Below are positions 26,301-41,300 of a DNA stretch of 64,000 nt, piece by piece; within the stretch, counting starts at the first letter, position 1, and each line of letters starts with the position of its first letter. This DNA is from Serinus canaria (lineage: Eukaryota > Chordata > Aves > Passeriformes > Fringillidae), in contig NC_066315.1 in assembly GCF_022539315.1 (NCBI RefSeq), positions 16,219,649 to 16,283,648 on the forward strand. The letters are read 5' to 3'. The position numbers and the translations under genes are program-made. Below the pieces are notes generated by a model that was not told the origin of the DNA, did no database searches, and saw only the letters and a program-made list of their open reading frames with translations.

Positions 26301-29300
26301 TCTTCAGCCAGTTCTAACTGCCATTGCAATTTCTTTTGGTTATTTTAAGGAGAAGAATAATATTCTAAATTATATCATTATCATTACTATATTATATAAC
26401 CACTATATTATATAATCACTTTATTATAAATTAAAAATTCTGAATTATATCTGTTCTATCAGTGATCAAACAAGATCAGTCTGTGACAGAGAGCTTTGAA
26501 TTAGGGGAGGTGGCTCAGTTCTATAGTGAGATGCCTTGGCAATGGTAAGGAATAGAGGCACAAAAGTTCAGAACCTGGGCTCATGCTTTTGAACTCCACA
26601 CATTCATGTATTGTTATATATTTACCAAGTGGCTTATGATAAAGTTTACATTTCTACTGTGAGTGAGTTTCATGCCTGCTAGGATTTTGACTATTAATAG
26701 TGTTCTGTACATGAAATACATTACATACATACATACAAAAGCAGATCAACTATTCCATAAAGCATTTGAATATTAAAGTATTAAATATTTAGACTTTTGT
26801 AACAATATAAATATTGTATTATTGCAGCTTTTATGAGATTCCATTCAGCTTTCAAATAAAATGTTTTGTATTTTTATTAAAAAGCTTGTCTCTTAAGAGT
26901 CCCATGAGTGGTTGCTTGCTCCAAATTTTAGTGTAGTTTAATTTTATCAACAGAATATCAACAAATTATTATAATATACATTACTTAAGTGACTGAAACC
27001 ACAGAGTGAATAATGTACTAACTATGGATGAATACAGAATTGAATGCCAACCAAAGTAAATTTTATGTTACATTTGCTTATATTTATTGTGGTAAGAAGC
27101 TTTATTACTTAATCCTGCTAATAATATTATAATACATTGTGGGAAGAAAATGAGATACAAAACTATATAAAAAACCAAATCATAATGTTGTTTAGCATTA
27201 TGCCATCAAAGCTAGAATTTTCAAGATTACAGGTCTGTTTTCCTCTCTCTTTCTTTGTTTTTGTAAAGAAAACTGAATGTGTATTTTTTGTCAGCTTCGA
27301 AAAGGAGTTTTTACATAGGAAGGAAGTTAATGTCTAAGCACTTTTATAGAGGAAACATTTTTCAGGACCATTTATTTTAGTGTTCTCTTTGCTGTAAAGG
27401 CAAATGCACTCATTCAGCACCCATTTTCTTCATCTGCTGGATTGTGTAGTGAAACCATAGGAAGTTTAAAAAATTGAATTTTTTAGCACTGCTTTCTAGA
27501 TTGGCAAATGTATGTTCTCAGGAAAATGAAAATAAGGATTGTTCTTGCATGGTGATTACACAATTACAATTCTTCCAGAGTGAGAATTTAAGAGCATCAT
27601 TCCTGTATGTAGAGGTATTTTTATTTGTGTTAATCGACTGTAACTGCAAGTAATCATTGATGAATAAGGTGATTTGGAGGTTTTTTTGTTTTGTTTCTTC
27701 TGTTTCCTAGTTTAATTTTATGCATGTGGAATGGTCAGAGAACTATACTTTGACATAGTCTGAGCTGGGTTCTGTTGATCTAAGACAACTGGTCTTTCCA
27801 GCCTTTAGGCAGAAGGCAAAACTCTTCTTCAGCAAATTAGGGATAGAGGGAGGCTAGTTTACCTTGAAATACTGAAGACCAGAAAACTGAAAAGAAAATG
27901 AAAGTAAATCTCCAATTGAAAAGGAAGCTTCAAAAGAAATAGAAAGGAAAGACAAATCAGCCTAGAGGTTATTTTTTTAAGTGTGGTGGAAAAATCTGAG
28001 CTCAGTGTTTGGCTCCTATCTCTTGATTTTTATATACTTGTTGGAGCTGGGTCATTTATATTTAGGCCCTCTTGGGAGGAAGTACCTCATGTTGGTAAAT
28101 GATCAGTACTCTGCTTGACTAGAGGAAAGATTCTTGAGTTCTTTTTAATTAATTCCAATATAGGAAAAAATTCCTTGTACTTTCTGAAATGACAGGAAAG
28201 TAAGGTTAAAATTGCTTAAAAGTGTTTGGGGTTTGAAGAGACTTAAAAAGTTGTTTTGAAGCTTTTACTTAAGTCATCATTACTGTGTCAAAATATATGT
28301 GTAATTGTGTAGTTTATGCTCCTGTTGTTTTATTTTGTTGTGTTAAGACTTCTGAATTTGTCCTTTGATGCTTTTCTTGCAACTGATTTGGAGCTGAGTG
28401 AGTAAAATAAGCTATACTGAAACTGGCAGATCTTAAAAAACTTAGGGTTTTTTAGCTTAACTATGGCTTTGTTCAAAAAGTATTATTTTGAAAAACATAC
28501 TTGTTTAAACAGTTTGCATAAAAATGTTATGAATAAAGTCCTTGCTTATTTTAGACAGACTTCGTGTCCTTATTTATTTTTTCTGCTTCAAATGATGATA
28601 GAATTACACACAAAGTTAATTTTATAGTTAGTTTTAAAATTTCCTGGCAAAGCATATGTAGTGAACACAAATGATTTGCTTTACCTGCTGTTCTTAAGCT
28701 CTCTTAAAAATGTGTTTTGAATTCTCTTGCATTTACAATTAAAGCTAGAAACACGTTATATGCAATGGAATTTTTTACTTTTGAGGTTAGACAATGAAGC
28801 TGTGCTTGCTTCTCTTCAACTTCAGCTCATCTGCTTTGAGTTTAACACAGTTTTTTGAAAAAAGGCATGTTGATAAAGGCTAGTAAGTTTTGTCTGACCT
28901 TCCTTTCCATTTAGGGTATTCATTGGATCCTAATGTGAACGTTTGATCCCTAAGCCTGATCGATTCATAAACATAACCCAGATGGTGTAGAGATGATTCT
29001 GATGCTAATTAATTTCTCAGTTAGGCATGAAGATACTTTGATTATAGTATGTTTAAATAGTTATAACATAGTGCTCAGTGTTGGTCTTGTTAGGAAGGAA
29101 TATATGGGAAACAAGTTACCCGTTATTCATGCCCAACAAAGGATGCTCTGTAGTGTGACCATTTTAATTTCTAATGCTTGATTAGAAACATAGTTTTTTA
29201 AAATATGTCATAGGGCAAGGTAAATACATTAAGCATAGACTGAATAAAAAGTTAAGTACATAGTTTTGGGCATAAATATTTGTTTTGGAAAGTATTTGTT

Positions 29301-32300
29301 ACTATATGAAAGAAGCCAGTATGCTCAAACTGAGATTTCACTTTGCATGTAGATCATTAAAAAGTCACATGCTTGTTTTCACATTTATGAGTTCTGGTTA
29401 TAGTGTAGCTTACTTTATCTTCTGGAAGTACTCTGAATGACAGTGCTGGGAAAAAAATAAACAACATTAATGAGATTTAGTTAGAAAACATTCTGTCTTT
29501 ACATCAGTTATTGGCACCCATCTGTTATAGTGGGCACTGTTTGTTCAGTATGTTGATGGCGATTAGCTGACAATAAAACACAAGCATTTGCATAAAGCAA
29601 AACAGTATGTCAGAATCATGCCAGTGTTTCTTAGAGCAGTGTTCCAAACAAACTGATATAATTTGAGATTCAACATTGTATACTTCATATATAATGTTCC
29701 ATTTTTTGGTCTTTTTCTGCAATAGGATAATTGACAGTCTAGATGGAGTCCGCTTGCTATGGTCATTGTTGAAAAACCCTAACCCAGATGTTCAAGCAAG
29801 TGCAGCTTGGGCTCTTTGTCCTTGTATTGAAAATGCTAAGGTAAGAAAGTATTTAAAATAACAGTTTTGTTATATATGTAGTCATATAATTTTTGTATTT
29901 GGATAATTTCCAGCAATACTTTGCTGTTTGCTACTTACACTCTATTTTATTCTGTTAACTGATTAAAAAACATGTGTATTTACTTTTCAAAAGTGGATAG
30001 TCCTCCATTTAGCACCCATTATATAATCTGTTTTACCTTTACAGTGTTTTCTGTATTGACAAATATATTTTAGTGATTTATCAGTACCTAAGCTTACTGT
30101 TCCCAATAAAGCACGATGAAAATCTGACAATGCTAAAAACAGAAAGCTTCTACTCACAGGCTATGAATAGCATGGGTAGTTCTAGTTGTTCTCCACTGTG
30201 GTCTACTTCAGCTGTGTTCTCAAGAGACCATCATTTGGTTTTAGGGCATATTTTAGACTCAGTGCCAATGTAATCTTCAGGTTTTCTGCTCAGACTGCCA
30301 ACAAAAAGTGCCAGTTGTGAATAGTGGTGGTTGTGCAGGTCAGTTGTGTACAGAAGACTGAGCTATTCATTTATTTCATGTCAGCTTCCAAATAGAGATA
30401 AAATTGTGAGCATAAGCTGCAAGTCATCTCTCTGAATTCATAGCATTGACATATGATAAAATAAATGGGCAAGGTTTTCTTTCCCATTAGAAGTTTCCTA
30501 GAGTACTAACTTTATACCTTAATCCTTGTACAGTACTAGCTTCCATTTCTGATTTACCTCTATATTTAATGCAACATTTGCATCTTTTCTCTATTATATG
30601 AGAAATATAAATCCTTCTACACAGGATTGGAGATCCTGACTATGTAAAGAATAGTAATTCCTTCAAGGTGCAAGATATCTGTGGCATCCTTTTCAGGCAG
30701 TTTCCTGTTTAAGATTGAGCACTGTGTGGCTGCTATTAATTTATGTAGATGATTCAATGATACAGATATATAGATATAGAGATGTGTGAATATATGGTGA
30801 GAAAATTAGGTGTTGTTTTTTATAACTCAAGCATTTTTAATTTCTTCCCAGTGATTTCTACAATGACAGCTTGCTTGTTATTTTTCACACATGCTGGTTA
30901 TTCTGAATTATCTTTTCATCTTTTTTTTTCTAAATGTGCACTCTAGTGCAGTAAAGGTTTTTGGTGCCTAATGGTGCAGTCTAAACATTTCTCTTCTGTA
31001 AAGCTGTGAATATAACTGCCTCTCTCTTGAACAATATTGCTCAAACTGAATGGTAAAATACTACTTGATCTCAGTACTGTGGTAATACTTCCTATGTGTA
31101 AGACTCTGACTCTTGAAGTGCCAGAGTAGAACTGCACATTGCTAGAACTTCCACTAAAAGCACTTTTTCAGAAACTAAGGGAATAGAGGACAACTACTGA
31201 AATTATGCATTACATGGATTTTTTTTCTTCATTTTTTCCCTGGGGTGTTTGATGAGTGCAAGCTATGTACACCCTTAGTGTAGCTATTCTCCTTTCATCT
31301 CTCCTGGCTGCTTGCCCTAATGCTAATCTGTGATCCCACAAAGAGTTCTTTGTGTGACACTGAGGCCAAGTGGCTCACTGAAACAAACCTACAATAATAC
31401 CCTTTCCGCTGACACTGAATAGAAAGAAATATGTATAAAGCAGCAACTACAGCCACACTGAGAAAGTGCAGCAACTATTTCTATCTAAAGAGAATTTGGG
31501 ATTTTTTGTTCAAAGTTAATATTATTCAAAAATTTACATGATCTTCCAAGGAGCAGTTTGGTTTATGCAGTGCTTGATTCAAAAGCAGTAATAAGTACAC
31601 GGCTTTAAAGGGTTTTGTGTGTTCTGGCCTTTCTAAGCCTGTACTTGGGACTGCAAACTGTGTTTCAAATAGCTGTGAGAATGGAGTCCGTTTTCTTTTT
31701 GTTTTCTTTTGGGGAAGTTGTAATGGTTCTCTTCTGTGTTGTGGAGGTTCACAGATGAAATTGAATTTGTTAGTAGTATCATAAAAAAATTTTTATAACA
31801 AGTTAATGCAGCATCCATTTTTCTGCACAGATATTTTCATTTTATTACCAACTTAAAGGTTATTTTCTGTATTTTAAAAACCTTAGTAGCTAATCAAATA
31901 TTCTGATAGGGCAGTTATTTTGTAGTATGTGATTACATGTTTCTTTTACATGCTTACTCTCACCATAATCTGTTTAAGAATACTTCCCATAGAATAGAAT
32001 TTGATCAGTATGATGTAGCTAAGTGATATTGTTTGTTACAAAGGAATTAAAGGAATTATCTTAATAGAAGCAGATTCTTATTAATTAGTTCCTTACTTCC
32101 TAAAGGAAAAGTTACTACTGCAGGCACATTGCTAATAGCAAAGTGTAAGTGCACTGTCCAAGAAATACAAATGATTATGAAAAATGGGTAAGAGAAGTCA
32201 ACTCAACTCTGTTGATGTTGGAACAGCAATATTTGGTTATGATGCTTCTTTGAAAAACAGTACTTGTAATGTTCTCCCAATATACGTCAGCCCAAACATA

Positions 32301-35300
32301 AACATTTGGAGAAATTCTACAAAGATGTAATTTGGGCTATTATAAAAATCACCCAGATGCATTGTGCCAATAAAAGGAACACTGCCAGCTTGAGTCTCTA
32401 TGTAAATTCCTATTTCCTCACAGAAGAACTTTCTACTAGAATCTTTAAATAAATTAAAAGGAAAAAAAAAAAAGAAAAGGGAAAAAAGTTCTAGTGGTTA
32501 TTTTCTGTCCTCATATTTAGTAGAGTTTTGGGTGGAAACATTAAAATGCAAATGGCAATATCATGTATCCTGTTTTTCTGTCCCATGTGCCTGGATATAA
32601 ACTTTCAACTTTCAATTTTAGCCTTGTTATAGCTACAACTGTGAGGCTTTCTCAAAGAACTTCATTAAGCCATCTATGTATAGAGTTGTCCTGGTTTCAG
32701 TTTGGCTAATTATTTCTCGGTAGCTGTTACAGTGCTATGTTTTGTCTGTCAAAATAATTTTAGTAAAGAGTCAGAGACTGGGGGTTTGAAAGAGAGAGAA
32801 AGTTACTCTGTTTTCTTAAAATTTACCTGTGGAATGACATCTCACCTTTTTGTGATTTATTGTGGTTTCAATTCTCCAGGAGACTATAATGGGTGTGATG
32901 AAAGATGAGACATCTAAAGTTGTCTGTGTGTTTATTTCATAAGGGGAAAGAGAATGCCCATGCTGACACAAAAACACCCCAAAACTAAACCAGGTTTAAG
33001 AGGGAAGGGTCACGAAATGGGTATGTGTGAAAGTCAAATAGTGTTCAGTCCTGGAGCAGTATTGTATAATGAGGAAGTCAGTTTTGCAGCCAACCAACCT
33101 AGAGTTAACCTATGGGTAGAAAATACGTTGCTGATGACCTATTCTTACATAGATTTTCCTTGTTATGGAACGTTTAACATAACCATATGTAGAAAACCAC
33201 AGAGAGCATTTCTTTTCTAAGAATAACAAAGAAATGTAGTTGAAGTTGGAAATTCTTCTAATATTTAAAAAAGTAGTAAAACCATTTGCTGTTTTAAATA
33301 CATTAAGATGCTTTGATTGCGCATTTTACTAATTTAAAATGATAGTGTATAAAGATAATTGTGCTCCATAATGCACACTGTTGTTCCTTTGTTTTACATT
33401 TTAAATATTTTAGTTAAATACTACCAATACATTTTTGGTTTTGTACCATTCTTGGGTTAAGCCTTAAATGTCAGAATTCCCTGGTTGTGTATGTACAGCA
33501 TTTTCCAGTTTCTTTGTTTGCCTTGCTGTGCTTCTTGCAATTTTACACAGAAACCTTGGTTCAAAATTAGTACTCTTACTGCTCTCTTTCCATTTTTCTA
33601 TTTGTTTTCTCTAGACATTAGAATTTTTTACATCTGTCATGCCTACTTCTCTGTATTTGCTCTCATTTTAAGCAGTTTTTACTCCCTGGTATCTGGATTT
33701 AGATCTTCCAAATTTTTAAGCATTTCTTATTAACCAAGCATCAAAAGCATACCATTAGAGAGACAAAAATGAATTTTTTGCTTGCCTCTGAAGCCTTTCA
33801 GAGAACCAGGGTCCTCAGAGATGTAGGAAGTCGAGGAATCCAGACCTGGCTTGGAGAATCCATAAGTGACTGCTGTACTTGCAGGGTACATACAGAACCA
33901 GCTCATCCAATGATTCTTAACACTGGCTGCCTTGCTTAGTGAACTGACTCTTCACAAGTTATTTGGGCCTCCTACAGACATGTTGGAGATCCTAAATGGC
34001 TTGACATAAATTGCCCCGAGGTCTTTAATGTCTACAAATCTAGGAGTCCAGTTTCTGTAAAACACATGACATGGAAGCTGGGAAGCAAAGGGTGTAGCCT
34101 GTATCTCCCTCACACAGGATACTTGGGCCCTAAGTTCCAGGCAAAGCAGCTGCCTGAGAGCTGGGAGACCACAAGAAGCCAAAAAGCTTAGGAGCTCCTG
34201 GAGACCTGGATTTCCAGCTGTTTGGCAGCCCATCAGGCAAGAAGTCAAGGATTCTATGAAAACTAGAAGCCAAGGAGCCTGGCAGGCTGCTCATCAGCCA
34301 TCTGGCTGACAAGAGAAAAGATGAAGAGACATGTTGGTTATTTAGCCTGCCTTTCTGCCTGGTTTCTGTCAAAACTTTTCAAGAAGTCATTGTGTTCTTA
34401 TGGAAGGTTTTGATTCCATTCCATTAGCATTTTCTGATGGAATACTGTTCCACTGGAAAATATTTGACCAGCTTTTCTTGTAGCTTGGTTTATTAACAAC
34501 TACACATGCTGGTCAACAGCTTGTTGTGTAGCTTGTTTACTTTTAAATCTGAATCACTAATTGGATTTTGAAAATCTAGAAAAGATTTAAACACCATTCT
34601 TCTCTAATTTTTTTTCCTCCCTTCTTTGTTTTTCCTTTTTGTCTGTGTCACTCTTTTCCTGTCTTTATACTCTCACTTGCCACTGGGAGCTCTGTAGGTC
34701 TTAAAGCAAGAAAAGAGCATGGAGATCATTGTTTCATTTGCTGCATAATATATACCAGAAGATTTCAAGCAATCATTTTGTCAAGTGATGAAACTTTTGA
34801 CTGAACTAAAACATATTTTATACTTCATGCTGTTTGTTCAGATTCTCAGTGGTCTGTAATGATGAGTGGTACAACATGATATGATTGCCTTCTTATTTCC
34901 CACTTTATTTCTGGAACCATGCCAGACATGCAAAGACAAACAATAAATGTTTTAGCAACTTCTTCCTTCATGTTGTCACTGACTCGATTGTTTAACCACA
35001 CCATCCTCAAAACATTCTAATATTGCTGTCTGCACTTCGACAATATTAAATTACATATTTGTGATGACTATCTCATAAGCGTATTAATGATTATAAGAAG
35101 TCTGCTTAGACATGTTTGAATTCAATTAAATTCAAAAACAATTGAAATAATGTTTTTTCCCAATTATTCTGTGTTATTTGTTTCTCCTAAATCCATTATT
35201 TAAATGCCCCTCAAAATAATCCAACATAATTGAGACAACTGTGGCATCAAAGGATTTTGAAAGTCATTGTTTCACTGCTTCTGTGGGGACCAAAAAAAAG

Positions 35301-38300
35301 GGATTTTGGCAATTACCCACTTCTGAACTTAAGGTATAATCTGCCAGACTGAAAAGTAAGGAAAACAACAGACAGGACTACTAAAAGTTGCATTAGTGAC
35401 TAGGTAGACATTTTCCCCCTGACCTTTTTAGAGAATGCCTTCTTGGGCTGTATGCTTGGATAATTGACTTCACTTTGGTTCCTTGAAAGTGTCAAGAGCA
35501 ATACAGCTGCTAAGTGTGTGGTGATCAAGTCCCTGAAGAGAGAGAAGAAATTCTGAAGAGGAATTCTACTCTAACAGCCTATAGAGTAGCATTTCAACCA
35601 TGTCAAAGCAACGCAAAGCATGTCAAAGCTTTGTTGCTTTGGCTTTAGTTGCTTCTTCAAGGTGAAGAGGACACGAAAATCCATGTTCATTGTCTGCTGT
35701 TGTTTTCCCAACCGATTGCATTTTCTCACAGAAGAAAAGTTGTGAGATGTAAGGAAGTAGTTTCACCTTACAAATGCTTCTTCATCTGTTCTGCAATGGT
35801 GGAAGCCTCCATAACTGTATAGACAGGAATAAAATTAGCCTTAAAATATAAAGTAATTTCATCAATATTACCATTGAGTTATTTAATAAGAACAATGAAT
35901 AGAAAGTTTCTTATAAAAATTTTGTTTTCCTTTTTCACTAAGCAGCTGTAATATAGAAGCTTCTTTCCATTTCTTTATTTTGAACTTTAAATTGGTTTGT
36001 GCTCTAGAATGAGAAGTTATTCAGTTGGGAATAGCAAATGGAAAGGAAAAGCTTCCTTCAATAAAGAAAACATAGTTTAAAGGTGACTCTTGATAACTAA
36101 AGTTGTTTGACCAGCCATACCATCACTTATTTGAGCAAAAGTGATTCAATTTGTTAAATTAGCTTTGATGCCTTAAGCTTTTTAAGGTGTCCTGAGAGTG
36201 AAATGTTACTTGTCTTTAGTGGAGAATTTTTTTCTTTCAAATGAAGTATATTTTAAAAATAAACACAATGTATTTTTGTGATAATGTGTTTAGGTTTAAA
36301 TCTTTCAAATAAATAAAACAGTTTTCACTTTGGAAGAAATAAGAAAGAAATTATGTTATGAAAGAAGCCAGTAGTTCTTCTTCAATTCCTATATGTCTCA
36401 GCTTAAGGCTGATTAACTTTATTTTGTTACTGAAAATAAACACAAAAAACATAGAGTATGATGGTGAGAAAATGCAAAAATCCCAAATGTTCTCCTTGTA
36501 TAAGTACCACAAAGATAAAGTCCTGCAAATACCATAATAGTTTCTGCTCTTGATTAGAAAAACTGCAAAGCTGGTCTGTCTCACAGTATTTTTGCTCTTG
36601 GCTGAAGCCAGTATAGAAGTAAGTGAAAAGGGAAAGTTAAGTGAATCTTGTTCATAGTCATGCAGGCCAGCAAGACAGAAGTATGTAGTAAGAGTAGGGG
36701 GATGAGGCTTTTATTAACACAGCAAGTAACTTTTCTGGCCTCAGCATCTATGCCAGATAGGTGTGTTTTTACTGCTTGAGATTGCAAACTCCTCCTCTTG
36801 AATCTGATTTTAAAATAGTATTTCTCATACTTTCTGAGGATAAAAGCTTCGCTCTCCACTACTTAGAAGATGTGGTTACATGAAGTCATGAAATATTCTG
36901 TTATCTCTTCCTTTCTTCTTTAGCCACTTGAAACGTAATTTAAATCCATGTTTTTTCATGTATCACCTCAGGTTACATGTTGCATTAAAAAGTATATTAA
37001 TTATGAAGATATAAAATGAAGATATCTCCTGTTATTACAACACCTTCTTCTCCTTTCCAGTTTCTTTTAACAGTTTTATGACTTCTTTAGAAGTCTTTGT
37101 GTTTGGCCTCTTACTTTGTTCAGCTCAGGAAATATTGTTAAAACAAGTGCATTCAACTTATCGTTACCATGTGCAGGCAGATATAGGCAATAAAATTATC
37201 TAGTCTATTGATTTTTCAGTGATTTTATCAGTGTTTTTCTCTATGAAGACAGTTCTTAGGCTTTATGCTTAACACTTTTTTCCTACCTAATTCTACCTAA
37301 ATAGCCTTGTTAGGACAACCAATAAATAAGATTTTGTTACAACTGATAAGAAAGTGGGACACCTGGATAAAGCATAGTACAGATAAATATGAAAGCTAAA
37401 CACACACCTATAGCTGGAAATTACAAACCCTTTGAGTTGTCCAACAAAGTAACTTGTTTGTCAATTAATTTAGAAGGTGAAATTTAAAGACTGATTTTTT
37501 TTGTATTTGAAACAGAAAGAAGTATTTCCAAAGACATGTTATATATTCTTTTTTCTCTTAGTGTAGATGAAATGCCTGAGAGTATTTGAAAACAAAAATC
37601 ACAGAAGTTACTTCACACTATGAGCAGTATCTGATCATTAATACAAAGAACATAGATTCAGAAGAATTCAGCTGTAGCCTCTGCAATTACAGGAACAACA
37701 TAAATTAATTTTGAAATATTGGGGCATGGCAATTGAATAAAATAAATACACATATTTCAGTTTAGAAATATATTGTACAAAGCAAGTGTGTGGTTTTGCT
37801 TAAACAATACAAAAAACATTGTCTTTGTTGTTTAAGTTTCTCCAAAAAAGAGAAATCTTGTACATAACATAATGGATTTTAAAGCTCTCATTTTGGTCCT
37901 TCTTTCCACTCATTGTTCTTCAAATTTCTTGCTGTTTTGATTTCTCTTTGTCTTGCACAGACCACCAGACTACACCCACAATCACATTTGGGAAACTTCC
38001 CTGACATGTGGTTTCTGCAGTTTCCCTCTGCTTTTCATCACTGGTAGAAAGCTCTGTCCTTGTGTTTACTTGGTTTCACAGATGATTATTGAAACTCTTT
38101 TCTTTTTCTTACTGCTGAATTATTTATATGTTATTCCATGACTTGAGTGGGATGTACTCCAGTACAAAATGTGGAAAGTATAAGCAGCGAAATTCAACAA
38201 ATAGGGCTATAATCACCTGGAAAGAAAATTTGTACAGGTAGAAAAATATAAAATGTTGGTATTGATTCATTAAGATGAGATAAAGGCTATTTTATCTCTT

Positions 38301-41300
38301 CACGGAAAATCTTTCAAAAGTAGGAATATGGAGGTATCTGAACCATGCAGAAACACAGAATCGTGTTCAGGACCCTTTCAAATCTTAGACCTTGTGCTGT
38401 AGCATTTACCTGTTGAACAGAAGCCTTTCTCATCTGCTGAGGCAATATTTATACACCAGGTAATGCTGTAGTGACCTTCAAAGTTTGGAAGTAAATATAA
38501 AATATTTCATTTACTTTTCTCCTCCCATGCCTGGTAATTGAACTTCTAGCCCTTGAATACATGTAGGTAAGAAATTTGTGTGTAGAAAGCTTTCTCAGTA
38601 ACCCATTACATATTGCCTTGAGTAGAATTTTAAAATTTCAAGACAAACATGAAAACTGATATGGACAAACAGTGTTTTAATTCAGGTGATTGTCTGAATG
38701 CATCTGTCTAGATGCATTACATTGTGGTATGCATACACTGGCAATTGATGCAGGTTCATCCATGGGAAACCCTCTGTAAGCCCACCTGCCTCTACATGCA
38801 GCTCACACGGTAATAGAGTGGCAGAGCATTGCCCCTCCTTCTCTTTCTCAGCTGCTTTTCTGAGCCACAAACCTGTATTGTCCCTCTTCTGTATTTAGAT
38901 TCTATTTTAATTTCTATAGGGACCTCTGTTATGTGTTCCTTTTGGGGGATTTTAGGACTTTTGCAGGAAGTTTACTTTTGGATGGTGCCCTTTTTCCACA
39001 TGCTGTTGCTTCTGGTTTTTAGCCTTACACAGTTTGGCTTTAAGCTCCCCCACTCCAGTCTCAAGAATTTTTCTGCCTGTGGCAAAAAATGTTTCATTCC
39101 CAATGGGCCTGCCCACTGCTTTTGCTTTCTGTGAGAAGGAAACATCACAGCTAAGAGTTCTGTTTGACATTTAGTCCCAGAACTAAAAAAAGATGAAACT
39201 GCAGCATCTTATGAAATCTTCATTTGCCAAGTCCATGATTTGATGGATTTTTCTCAGCAAAGCTGACACAATACAGTTGGACCCTACTCTGTTTATAAAT
39301 CAGCCCCCCAAAATGAATAAATGTAATCAAAACCATACTTGGTCTTCAGGGTCACTCCCTAGCCCTAGGAAAGTTCATATAATCCATGTTTGCACTTACA
39401 TGAAGTCCAAAGGGTTTCAGGAGAGTGTCTAGTAGATTTTATTCAAAATTCTCCTATTGGCCTGTTGAAAGAAACAAATAAAAGCAATTCCACTTACAGA
39501 CCTTTCTTTCCATTCCTGCACGTTTACCACTAAAGAGCACAAGCTGAAATTTGTCTGATGAAGTTACTGCCAGCCATTTGACTGCTTGACTCTTGTTTCA
39601 ATGTAATAAGTTTGACAACAGACTAACCAATGCCACCTTCAGATGTGCCACCATAACAACACTTCAAGAAGTCTGTGCTTAGGAAATTTCTAAGTCAGAG
39701 AGAATACTTTCATACTGAATAACCCTTAATGAATTTTATTTTTTTCTTTGAATTTGCCTAACGTGTAAATTTTTTGAGAGCCACTCCAATCCTCCTCCAA
39801 GGACTTACAATTTCTCAACTGTACATTGTTTAAAAAAACTTTGATTCTGAACATGCCACCTGCTAATTTCATCTGATGATCCTAGTTCTTCTAGAAGAGA
39901 GATCCTGGTGTGCCCTTTCTACACTACTCAAGGTTCTGTACATCTATATCACACTGCTCCTTCTTTTTCTTTTATTACCTTGTGTTCTAGTTGGTTAATC
40001 GTTCCTTCTGCAGAACAGTTCCCTACCACTGATTATTCTTGTCTTTCTCTAAACCTTTTTTGATGTTATGATAACTTTTTGAAAAATGTACCAGATCTGC
40101 CCACTGTATTCAAGATCCAGGCACACTGTTTTCTCTTTCATTTTTATCGGCAAACTTAGACATTTTTCCAGGGTAGTTTTTGTGTCCTTTATTCACATTT
40201 TACATTGATTTTTCATACTCTGAGGTACACCATGGTTCTCCCACAGTTGCTGTAATGACTTGTGTAACTTTCCTTCTTAAATATTCCTGAATACTTATTG
40301 GCGTTGATACAAGAAAATAATATTGTCATTCCTTTGTCTTAGCTGTCAGACTAAATGTAGGAAACAGGAGACACTTTGAGAGCCTGAAGTGTCTGTTGCT
40401 GTGCTAGATGCCCTGAGGTGTGCAAGGCGTCCATCTGGCCACTCTGATACTACTGATAAGTGAGACTTGCACCCTTCTAAAGTGACAGCTGGAGATTTTT
40501 ATACCCTGCGGTATGAGAAATGATAGATACCTTTATTTAGGCATTGAATTTCTGCCTGTATGGTGGTATGTAAAACAGTCCAACTCTCATATGTCAATCA
40601 AAAGAGCTCCAAGTTCTAAATAGCCATGTTTCTTGGTGAAGGCAACACAGCAATAGCTGCAGTTTTGAATAAATATGTCATGCCAATCTTGTTTTTAAAC
40701 ATTTGCATATAAATAATGATTGAATATTTTAAAACTCTGTTTCTTTTGATTCTTATTTAGAATTCTGGAGAAATGGTTCGATCATTTGTTGGTGGCTTGG
40801 AATTGATAGTCAATTTGCTAAAATCAAATGATAAAGAAGTTTTAACAAGTGTATGTGCAGCCATTGCAAATATAGCTAAAGATGAAGAAAACTTAGCTGT
40901 TATGACAGATCATGGAGTTGTTCCTCTGTTGTCCAAGCTAGCAAACACAGTAAGTAACATTTAAAGATATAAAAAGCATTGGAATTTCTTACTTCAGACT
41001 GCATTATGCCCAACTGAAGGGTTATCACAAGAGCAGTAGATTTTGCAGTAGTTACAAGGAAGAGCTGTAGCATCATTCCCCTGTGGGACATATATTGGAC
41101 ATCAAAACAGTCTGTGTCTGCTACTAAAATTGGTTTGGAAGATGAGCTTCATTTTAATAGTTACTGTTGCAGAATATTGCTTTCGAGTGGTGCAGCTGCT
41201 ATATGAGAAAAGCTCAAAGGGTTGAGAAAACAATTAATCCGAACATGCAGAAGAATCTCGCTGATGGGGCTATATTTTACATTTTATGGCTATCTTATCT

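Larger units (their letters stand above)
22143..29725 (+). other. ODAD2 intron I-J (7.6 kb)
   Basis: AT-rich. Contains a tandem 16-bp duplication at 22524-22555, a C/T-rich then A/G-rich stretch at about 23790-23900, an (AC)n run at 23979-23995, and an AT-rich 16-bp-period duplication around 26388-26420. I see no gene, RNA or identifiable transposon in the rest. Confidence 0.6.
29841..40760 (+). other. ODAD2 intron J-K (10.9 kb)
   Basis: Mostly AT-rich unique sequence. Contains an ERVL-type LTR start at 32687 and a less AT-rich, repeat-like block at about 33780-34350. An A-rich run occurs at about 32460-32487. Open frames (for example 38829-39134) lack homology and splice signals. Confidence 0.6.
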
